Shown: one piece after another, positions 35,902-43,509 of the stretch
Position numbering within the stretch: the first letter of the stretch is position 1
How the letters are laid out: each line of letters starts with the position of its first letter
DNA from: Amycolatopsis rubida
Lineage (GTDB): Bacteria > Actinomycetota > Actinomycetes > Mycobacteriales > Pseudonocardiaceae
Direction of reading: 5' to 3'
DNA length: 64,000 nt
NCBI RefSeq assembly: GCF_900115345.1
Contig: NZ_FOWC01000008.1
Coordinates: 310,001-374,000, forward strand
Position numbers and translations under genes: made by a program
The notes under the pieces: model-generated
Databases searched by the model: none
The model's input: only the letters and a program-made list of their open reading frames with translations
What the model was told of the DNA's origin: nothing

Positions 35902-37123
35902 CGCTCGTCTGACTGGCGGCGGCGAAACCGCGCGGAGGAGTATAAATCGTGCAAAGATCACTCTTTTTCCGGGAAAAATGCTCGTCGGCTCCCGGTCCGT
36001 GGCGTGAGCGCGAGACAATGCTTCCGGAATCTTGCGGGCTGGTTTCGCGACGGTGGCCTCCTGAGCTGAGAAGGCCGGGTTCCAGCGCCTCTGGTCTTCG
36101 TCCTCCCGCGACTCGTGGTTTCTTCGCCCGGACAGGCGCCGTCCAGCGAAGGAATCGTTGAATAGGCCCAGCAATGACGAGCGCTGCTGGCTTGCTCGGA
36201 ATGCTTCGGCGAAGCACGATGCTTTGTCCGGATCTGTCAAAAGTCCACCTGATTGAGGTAAACCGTACCTCATTCCTTTTCTGGCCGGCCTGGACGGCTC
36301 GACGCATCGCGGTCCGGGCTCAAGCGATCGTCACCTGCGGTCATGGCGGGACGGTCGCAGCTGGGTGCCCAGTGCGCCGCGGTCGAGGTTCAGGTCGGCC
36401 GCGGAATGCCCGCAGTGGTCGCAAAAGCTCCGTCAGCCGGTGTTCGATCGGCCGCAAGGCGAGTCCGGGCCGTTCCTGCTGCTCGCCGGTCAGCCCCGCC
36501 TGCCTAGGCGCGGCGCCTGATGTTCCATCAGCTTTCATCAGATCGCGCTCCGCCGGTTCCGCATACGGCCCGATATGTGTGGGCAGCGCGGCGGCCGCGT
36601 CGCGAATCGCAGTCGCCAGGAGGTGCTCGGCTTCGGGTGCCCTTCTCAATCCCTCGTCCGGCAGGTCGGGCAGTGTCGTGGCGCTCGAAGCACGCATTGG
36701 CGAACCGCGGGCAAGTGTCCATGCTGGCCACGACGATCCGCGCGTCCACGGTGAGCGGTGTCGTCGAGGTTTCCGGTCCGCGCTGCGGATGGCTGTTCGA
36801 GCCCGGTCGCTCCCCACCGGGCAAGCCGGAATGCGGCCCGACTGCGCGGCACCGCGCCGCCAGCTGAGCGACAAGGAGTACGTGTTGCCAGGCAACAGAA
36901 GGCCGCAGTCACCGGCGAACATTCGAAAACCCGGCACCGCAGTGCGGTAAGCGTGGAGCGCGAGTCGCCGAGCGTGGGAATCAACCGGCGAAGCTCCCAT
37001 TCGCCAGGGATTCCAGCGGCTCAGTCGCCGCCAATCCCGACCGGAACACCCGAGCGGCCTGGTGATTAGGCCACGAGGCGTAGTCGCCGGGCGGCGGCCC
37101 TCGGTTGGGCCGAGGATGGACGG
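35902..37123. other. Decayed or non-coding stretch
   Basis: About 1.2 kb without an intact gene. On the minus strand, fragments such as DTCPRFANACFERHDTARPA and, in another frame, LLATAIRDAAAALPTHIGPY (about 36340-36760) look protein-like but need at least one frameshift to be joined. I do not recognise the family. The rest shows no domains. Confidence 0.4.
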
Positions 37124-37657
37124 ATGACGACGCGAGGAGGATCTCGCCGGGCTGGAATGATCGGGCTGCTGACCGGAGCATGGTTCGCGGCCTGCATGAC
37201 GGTGCTGTCGGCGACGGTGTCGTTGCCGCAAGCCCCTTTCTGGGGCGCGACGCTGATCGGCATCGGAGCGGGCGCGGCGTTCGGCGCGCTGGCGGGACCG
37301 GCGTTCGCCCGGGCGGAGCGCGGGATGTGGCGGGCCGCCGGAGAGGAGCTGAACTGGCAGCAGTTCCGCGGCGCCGCGCGCGCCAGCCGCTCCGGGCGAG
37401 GGCCGGACGACCCCCGGCTGCGCGAAGCGGCCATTCGGCTGGGGGTCTACCGGCTGGCGCAGCACCGCCGCCAGCGCAAGAGCGCGCTGATCTCCTGCTG
37501 GTCGGCTGCCGGGTTCAGCGTGCTCGCTGCGGTCCTCGGCAATGGGCTCGCGGTGCTCAGCGCGGTCTGGTTCACCGGGCTCGCCATCATGTTCCTGCAT
37601 GAGCGCACCAGGCTGGGCAAGGCCCTGCTGCGCCTGCGAGCGGCACCGAACGAGTGA
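37124..37657 (+). CDS. Hypothetical membrane protein
   Basis: A 177-residue protein with four likely membrane segments in two pairs: IGLLTGAWFAACMTVLSATV and FWGATLIGIGAGAAFGALAG near the N-terminus, and ALISCWSAAGFSVLAAVLGN and AVLSAVWFTGLAIMFL near the C-terminus. Between them is an arginine-rich cytosolic region (FARAERGMWRAAGEELNWQQ). No known domain. It is followed closely by a second small membrane protein and is probably co-expressed with it. Confidence 0.65.
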   Translation: MTTRGGSRRAGMIGLLTGAWFAACMTVLSATVSLPQAPFWGATLIGIGAGAAFGALAGPAFARAERGMWRAAGEELNWQQFRGAARASRSGRGPDDPRLREAAIRLGVYRLAQHRRQRKSALISCWSAAGFSVLAAVLGNGLAVLSAVWFTGLAIMFLHERTRLGKALLRLRAAPNE

Positions 37658-37668
37658 AGGAGGACAAC

Positions 37669-37857
37669 GTGAGATCCCGGACGTACTGGCTGTTCGCGCC
37701 CCCAGCACTCTTCTTGGTGCTGCTGCTCGGATTCACCGTCTTTTTCGGCGAGCCTTGGGACCAGGCCACACTCGGCAGTCTCACCGCAGCGATCGCGGTG
37801 CTCGTGATCTCCTTCGCGGCCGAGACGCTCACGCGTCGATCCCGCCGGAAGGGCTGA
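37669..37857 (+). CDS. Small two-segment membrane protein
   Basis: A 62-residue protein with two membrane helices (YWLFAPPALFLVLLLGFTVF and LGSLTAAIAVLVISFAAETL) and a basic C-terminus (RRSRRKG), so both ends are likely cytosolic. The GTG at 37669 is chosen because GGAGG lies six bases upstream; an earlier GTG overlapping the previous stop is possible. Small pairs like this often form a complex, but no function is evident. Confidence 0.6.
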   Translation: MRSRTYWLFAPPALFLVLLLGFTVFFGEPWDQATLGSLTAAIAVLVISFAAETLTRRSRRKG

Positions 37858-38394
37858 CCGAACAGCTCCGGATTGCGGGGCCGCCGATCAGTCCCGGGTC
37901 GCTGGGACAGCCGAATCTCCAGCCCGCCCCGCGGGTTCAGGACACGACCCGACGTCCGCCAGCCGGTTCGCTTGCCCGTTCGCGCGGCCGCACAGCCGCG
38001 GGATTCGGCCGGTTGGCACGAAGACCGGCTGAATCTCAAGGAAGGTGGGATGGCCGCTGCGGCACATTCGCCAATCAGTCCAGGCTCGAGTCCGCACAAT
38101 TCGATGGACCCGGCAGGCCGTTGTCGCCGTCGGCCGTGACTTGTTTGCCCGGCAGCACCTTTCCGACGCCACGTCCGAGGTGCTCTGGCGACGAAGACCA
38201 AGCTCTCGGCGACTCCGCAGCAGCAGCCCCGTCCGAAGACCGAGGCCGCAGCCTGCGCGCCGGTCGCGATCCGCAACCCGATCTCCATGGTCCGCCGACT
38301 GCCCACAGCCCGGTGCATCAGGAGAGAAGCCGCTACCCCAGCCTAACCGCCGCAATGCCACAGTGGATCTTCGTCGGCGTTGTAGGGTCCAGCA
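37858..38394. other. Gap with no recognisable gene
   Basis: About 540 bases between the small membrane protein and the NYN remnant. No domain, repeat or RNA structure was seen. Confidence 0.4.
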
Positions 38395-38885
38395 ATTTCA
38401 ACGGCCGTGCGGACATCCAGAACGTTCCTGACGGGAAGCAGACGAAGATGCGATCCGCACACCAGGAGGCCAGGCGCCCTTGCCCGGCACTGCTCGTCTC
38501 TGGCGGACCGATGGCCGAAGCCCATGTCGGGTCTCGTATCGCCGAATCCGTAGCGGGTGGGGCCGGATTCGCGCAGGCGTGCGGCGAGGAGGGTGAAGTC
38601 GCTGGAAACGATGCAGAAAGCCGTCGAAGCGGCCCGAGCAGAACGGGTCCATCGCGTCGATGACCGTCGCGGCGTCGGTGGCGTTTTTCCCGGTGGTGTA
38701 AGCGAACTGCTGGATCGACTGGGCGAGCAGGTGATCCTTCCAGCCTTTGAAGTTGGTGCCCGTAGGCGCGTTTGACATCTGCGGTGCCGTACTTGGCGAC
38801 TTCGGCGAGCAGCCCTGCGACGTTCGAGGGGCGTGCGTTGTCCGCGTCGATCAGCACCGCGAGCCTGACCGCGTTCTCGCCGCGC
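38395..38885 (-). pseudogene. NYN-domain (LabA-like) protein remnant
   Basis: Pieces in three frames together spell a NYN/PIN-like ribonuclease-fold protein. They are AVLIDADNARPSNVAGLLAE and VAKYGTADVKRAYG in one frame, GWKDHLLAQSIQQFAYTTGK and NATDAATVIDAMDPF in the next, then DGFCIVSSDFTLLAARLRES and YGFGDTRPDMGFG. At least two frameshifts separate them. Intact members bind RNA through the acidic residues of these motifs. The gene is dead here. Confidence 0.7.
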
Positions 38886-39189
38886 CGCCGGGCCGAGCGG
38901 CCCTCCTCGCCCTGGTCCCATGGCCACGCCTTGACCTGGCAGCAGCAAGAGGAAGGGCGCTCATCATGGCCTCGTCGTGCCGGCGGCAAGGGGACTTTCG
39001 GGCTGGGGCGGACCTGCTTCTTCGCGTATGGTGCGCCGTCCGTGTGGCCCTCGATCGTCCTCAATGCCAGCGGTGGGGCGCGCCGAGGACGGCAGTGTGA
39101 TTTGTTCGGGGAATCGGGCATCGGCTGAGGGGCCGTGGGCATGATGGCCGAACCGGGGGAGCGGAAGGACCGGTCTGCGGCGGTCGGGT

Positions 39190-40702
39190 TCGCCATTACT
39201 CCTGCGTTGCGATTGAGGAGCGTGACGAGGTGGTCGCTGCTCGGTTCCGGTGCCTCAGCCACGATGCGGTCCCGTTCGTCGTGCCCGTCCTGCGGAGTGA
39301 ACTGCTTGACCAGCTCCCGGCGCATGATCTTCCCGGTCGACGTCGCGGGAAGCAGGTCGACCGGGAAGCGAACCAGGCGCGGGCGTTTGCCGGCGGCGAG
39401 GCGTTCACTGGCATAGGCGGGCAACTCCTCCTCCGTCGCCCCGGACCTCGTCGCCGACCGGGCCCGCCGCCGTCGCGACGGCCGGGTGCGCGGCCAGCAC
39501 CCGCTCGATCTCGGCCGGGCAGACATGGTAACCGCCGGTGACGAGCATGTCCTTGCGCCGATCGACCACGAACACGTGCCCGGTTCCGTCCGTCGTGGCG
39601 ATGTCGCCGGTGTGCGACCAGCCGTCCGGCTCGATCGCCTCCGCCGTCGCCTCGGCGTTGCCGTGGTAGCCGAGCATCACCCGGTGGACCGCGCACCATC
39701 AGCTCGCCCGGCTTCCCCGCGGGCGCGTCGTGTCCCACGTCGGCGATGCGGACGTTCAGCCCGGGGAGGGCCACGCCGATGGAGCCTGGCACCGGTTGCG
39801 CGTGGAGGGTGTGGGGGTGCCCCGCAGCTCGATCAGCGGGGCACCGGAGCGCGTTTGCCGGCGCTCGGTGGTGGACAGCGGGATCGTCTGACCGCCGACG
39901 GTGCAGCGGGTCAGCGAGGACAGGTCGGCCTCGTCCAGTTCGGGGCGGACAGGCAGCATCGGGTACATCGCCGGGATGCCTTCGGCCATCGTCGCGTGGT
40001 GCTCGGTGAGGAGCCGGAGGGCCTCGGCCGCGGCGAAGCGTTCCATCAGCACGACCGTGCCGCCGGCCAGGGAGGTCCCGTTGAGGGCGACGTCGCCCTA
40101 GACTAGGGGAGCGGGCAGCGCGGTGACCACGATGTCCCGTTCGTCGCGGCCGTGCATCGTCGAGGTCAGCGCGCGGCTGAGCAGAACCGCCTGATGGTTC
40201 TGGACCGCGCCTTCGGGTGGCCAGTCGTGCCCGAGGTGTAGCCGATCGTGCAGGGCGCGGTCGGATCGGCGGTGAAGGCGGTCGGTTCGCCCTCGGCCGC
40301 GAGAAGCTCGTCGAATCCGAGCGCGCCGTCCGCGCCTCGGCCGAAGGCGACTACGGCCCGCGGGGCCGGTAGATCGCGGCTCAGCTCGGCGACCCGCGGT
40401 GCTGGTGAACACGGCGGCTGCTCCGCAGACCCGCAGCTCGAACGCCAGTTCTGCCATGGTGAGCATGACGTTCGCCGGGCCGACGACTGCGCCGGCCGGG
40501 AGAGCTCCGCGGTAGGCGGCGATCCATTCCCGCCGGTTCTGGGAGTGCAGCGATACCGGCTGCCCGGGACGGACGCCGCGTGCGAGAAGGCCGGCGAGAG
40601 CGTCGAGTTCCGCGAAGCTCAGCGTCTTCGCCGGGTGATCAACGCGGCCTTGCCGCCGAATCGCGCGGCCGCGGCTCGCGGGATGTCACCTGGACCGTTC
40701 AC
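39190..40702 (-). pseudogene. AMP-forming acyl-CoA synthetase, multiply frameshifted
   Basis: A former class I adenylate-forming enzyme. Reading from a GTG at 40702 (preceded by GAGGAGG), fragments in several frames give the TIGYTSG/PKGAVQNHQAVL P-loop region, VVLMERFAAAEALRLLTEHH, VMLGYHGNAEATAEAIEPDG, WSHTGDIATTDGTGHVFVVD with RRKDMLVTGGYHVCPAEIER, and the C-terminal PATSTGKIMRRELVKQF lysine motif. Frame changes occur at no fewer than four places, and part of the P-loop is disrupted. It lies back to back with the dikinase operon and may once have been part of the same pathway. Confidence 0.8.
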
Positions 40703-40933
40703 GGGACCTCCTCGTCTCGGAGACGACCGGAGACCTGACCCGCGCGTCCGGCGGCACACCCGAACGGGTGGGCCGCTACAGCGTGCGCCCGCCTACCGTG
40801 AGCGGCGGATCGGTTCGTCTTGTCCCAGCCGGACATCCGCGCCGGAGACTTTTGTCCGCCTGCTCCATCGGCCGGCCGGGCACTGAGCGGCACTGTGACG
40901 AGGGCGACACACCATCAGTTCAAGGAGGAACGA

Positions 40934-41350
40934 ATGGGCGAGGTTCTGGCAGAGGGCTACAACGTCTTCGATACGACGAAATCGCCGAGCGGGACGGTGA
41001 AATACCTGTCGTCGCCTGCCGAAGTGATCTCCCTGATCCAGTCCGGCAAGCTCAAGGACCACATCCTGCTCGTCCGCGGCGGCACGACGACCTTCCTCGC
41101 CCCCGCGCTGAGCATGGGTGCGATCGGCGTGATCACGATGTCGGGTGCGCCGGAGTCGCACCTGGGCATCCTCTCCCGGGAATTCCAGACGCCGTGCGTG
41201 ATGACCGCGCACCTCACCGCCAGCGAGTCGCGGTACGTCGTCGGCAACACCGACGAGGCGCACTTCGAGGAGATCGCGAAGGAGCTCGACGGCCGCAAGG
41301 TCCGGCTGGACTGCAGCGACCACGAGACCGGCCGGATCATCGCCGACTGA
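40934..41350 (+). CDS. Stand-alone PEP-utiliser swivelling phosphohistidine domain
   Basis: A 138-residue protein consisting only of the mobile phosphohistidine domain of PEP synthase/pyruvate phosphate dikinase. The core reads VRGGTTTFLAPALSMGAIGV, then the active-site loop SGAPESHLGILSREFQTPCV with candidate phosphohistidine His76, and RKVRLDCSDHETGRII at the end. In large dikinases this domain shuttles phosphate between ATP-grasp and acceptor domains; here it is a separate protein, as in multi-subunit phenylphosphate synthase-like systems. ATG follows AAGGAGGAACGA. First gene of an operon with two unknown proteins and a dikinase that has its own His domain. Confidence 0.8.
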   Translation: MGEVLAEGYNVFDTTKSPSGTVKYLSSPAEVISLIQSGKLKDHILLVRGGTTTFLAPALSMGAIGVITMSGAPESHLGILSREFQTPCVMTAHLTASESRYVVGNTDEAHFEEIAKELDGRKVRLDCSDHETGRIIAD

Positions 41351-41392
41351 TCGCCATCGAAACCACTTCGCTTTCCTCGAAGGAGTCCATGC

Positions 41393-42823
41393 ATGACGAC
41401 CACTGAAGGCAGCAAGGCGACGTACAAGAAGCGCTACGAAGACGCCGACGACGGCCTCCGATTCCAGGAGCTGACCTACACCGGCAACTTCGTCGGCATG
41501 GAACCGGTCACCGACGGCATCCTCGGCGACAAGATGATGCGCGCCCGTGCCAAGAGCGGCGTGCTGGAGCGGGTGTCCAAAGAGGACGTCCTGCGCGCCG
41601 AGTTCACGATCGACGAGCTGAACGACCTCAACAACTACCTGGCCTGGAACATCTGGGACGTCCTGGTCATGCGCGCCACCGAAGGCGTCTCGGGGATGAT
41701 TCCGCGTCAGGAGTACGAAATCCTGGCGTTCATGCACGAGTTCTACCGCTGGCCGGAACTCCTGCGGATGACCACCGACGAGGTCGGCGCGCAGGGGGTC
41801 ATGGACATCGGAGCCACCGCCCGCCGCGAGATCGGCACGAAGGTCAACGCGGTGCACGACTGGGCCATCGGCGCGGTCGGTTTCGGAATGGGCCGCTGCG
41901 GCCTGCTCGCGCTGGAGGCGATCAAGCCCGACGAGTACATCGGCGAGTCCAACGAGATCCTCAAGTTCATGCAGCGCGTGCTGTGGGGCAAGCGGCAGGA
42001 CGGCTACATCCTCAACTCGCAGGACCGCTACCGCTGCCGCATCCACGAAGCGGATTTCCTGGAGCAGATCACCTCGCAGAGCGAGCCGCTGGAAGCGGGC
42101 AGCCCGGCCCACTCGGCGTTCACGCAGTTCAACGCCGCGGCCGAACTGCTGTCCTTCCTGGACCACTACGACTGCCGGCTCGGGCTCGGCGACACCGGGC
42201 CCTACGAGCTGCCGGACGGCCGGTTGCTGATCCTGCGGGACCTGTTCGTCAACGAAGAGGTCTTCCACTGGAGCGACGTGTGCGAGGACGAGAAGCTCCC
42301 GCACTGCTACACCCTCGCCCTCACCATCGACCCGGAGAAGATGGGGCTCAACGAGATCCGGGTCAACGACATCTCGACGACGTTCACCCGGCCGAAGAAC
42401 TACATCGAAGCCATCGTCGGGGGCGCGGTGTTCGCCCGCGAGAAGTGGAACACCCCGATGGGCGAGGTCTACCCGATCAAGATCGCCGACCTCGGCGACC
42501 ACCTGACCCGGGTGCAGAACGCGACCCTGAAGCTGTACGCGAAGACGTCGAAGATGTGCCGTCGCGACCTGATCTGGAACGGTCAGTACGTCTACTACGT
42601 CGACATGATCCTCCCGCACCTGCGGCTGGCAGGCACCTACGAAAAGGCCTGCCGCGACTACGACCTGTGGGAGGTCGACCAGCGCGTCGCGAACTACTAC
42701 TACGACATCACCAAGCGCGGCTTCGCCCAGGAGACGGTGCCCAGCAAGATCTTCTCCGGCGCCGGCTACCTGCCGTTCCCGGACGGCGCGGACGTGCGCC
42801 GATCGAAGTACCGCTGGCTCTGA
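41393..42823 (+). CDS. Unknown protein of the dikinase operon
   Basis: A 476-residue soluble protein that I do not recognise. It is rich in aromatic and acidic residues, with stretches such as AEFTIDELNDLNNYLAWNIW, EILAFMHEFYRWPELLRMTT, AVHDWAIGAVGFGMGRCGLL, RPKNYIEAIVGGAVFAREKW and YVDMILPHLRLAGTYEKACR. No signal peptide, nucleotide-binding loop or metal motif stands out. ATG at 41393 follows AAGGAGTCC. Its position between a phosphohistidine domain and a dikinase makes it a candidate for the acceptor-substrate-binding or catalytic subunit. A 28-base palindrome lies directly after its stop. Confidence 0.7.
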   Translation: MTTTEGSKATYKKRYEDADDGLRFQELTYTGNFVGMEPVTDGILGDKMMRARAKSGVLERVSKEDVLRAEFTIDELNDLNNYLAWNIWDVLVMRATEGVSGMIPRQEYEILAFMHEFYRWPELLRMTTDEVGAQGVMDIGATARREIGTKVNAVHDWAIGAVGFGMGRCGLLALEAIKPDEYIGESNEILKFMQRVLWGKRQDGYILNSQDRYRCRIHEADFLEQITSQSEPLEAGSPAHSAFTQFNAAAELLSFLDHYDCRLGLGDTGPYELPDGRLLILRDLFVNEEVFHWSDVCEDEKLPHCYTLALTIDPEKMGLNEIRVNDISTTFTRPKNYIEAIVGGAVFAREKWNTPMGEVYPIKIADLGDHLTRVQNATLKLYAKTSKMCRRDLIWNGQYVYYVDMILPHLRLAGTYEKACRDYDLWEVDQRVANYYYDITKRGFAQETVPSKIFSGAGYLPFPDGADVRRSKYRWL

Positions 42824-42841
42824 TCCCTTCCGTATCCGAGT

Positions 42842-42869
42842 GGACGGGGCCGGCGCGCCGGCCCCGTCC
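42842..42869. repeat. 28-base perfect palindrome between operon genes
   Basis: GGACGGGGCC, GGCGCGCC, GGCCCCGTCC is one continuous perfect palindrome in the 66-base gap between the 476-residue and the 206-residue genes. As RNA it would form a very stable GC hairpin. No T-run follows, so it may be an attenuator or an mRNA-stabilising/processing structure rather than a simple terminator. Confidence 0.7.
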
Positions 42870-42888
42870 CCCTGGGCAAAGGACGCAC

Positions 42889-43509
42889 ATGACTGTGGCC
42901 GCTCTCGAAAAAACCGATTACGACGTTCTCAACACCATCACGCTGAAGAAGATGGCCACCCCCGCCGCCGTCGTGCGGGCAAGCGGCCGCGACACCGCCG
43001 AAGTCGAGACCGCGTTCGAGCGCCTCGCCGCGCAAGGTCTCGTGGCCGTGGCCTCGGGAGCGGCTCTGCCCACCGACGAGGCCGAGCCCGCGCTCCTCGA
43101 CGCTGCGGCACGGATCTACGCTTCCGTCCGGACCGACCCGCTCGTCGGCTCGCTGGTCGAGAAATTCGAGACGGTGAACCGGCACTTCCTCAAGACGATG
43201 TCCTCGTGGCAGCTGATCGACGCCGGCGGCAAGAAGATCGCCAACACCCACACCGATTCGGCCTACGACGACAAGGTCGTCTTCCGGCTCGGCCGGCTGA
43301 TCCAGCAACTGGTTCCGCTGCTCGACGCGCTCGCCGAGCACGACCGCCGGTTCGCGATGTACCAGCGCCGGTTCACCGCCGCCACTCACGCGGTCGACCG
43401 CGGCGAACACGAGCTCGTGTCCTCGCCCACCGCCGACTCGATCCACAACATCTGGTTCGAGTTCCACGAGGACCTGCTGCGCACGCTGGGCCGGGAACGC
43501 GCCGAATGA
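42889..43509 (+). CDS. Unknown wHTH-like protein of the dikinase operon
   Basis: A 206-residue protein without a recognised family. The N-terminal 60 residues look like a winged helix (VLNTITLKKMATPAAVVRAS, EVETAFERLAAQGLVAVASG); the remainder is helical (LVEKFETVNRHFLKTMSSWQ, RLGRLIQQLVPLLDALAEHD). ATG at 42889 follows AAAGGACGC. Its end overlaps the dikinase start by four bases (ATGA), so the two are likely made in equal amounts and may form a complex. It could be a subunit of the dikinase rather than a DNA-binding regulator. Confidence 0.65.
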   Translation: MTVAALEKTDYDVLNTITLKKMATPAAVVRASGRDTAEVETAFERLAAQGLVAVASGAALPTDEAEPALLDAAARIYASVRTDPLVGSLVEKFETVNRHFLKTMSSWQLIDAGGKKIANTHTDSAYDDKVVFRLGRLIQQLVPLLDALAEHDRRFAMYQRRFTAATHAVDRGEHELVSSPTADSIHNIWFEFHEDLLRTLGRERAE

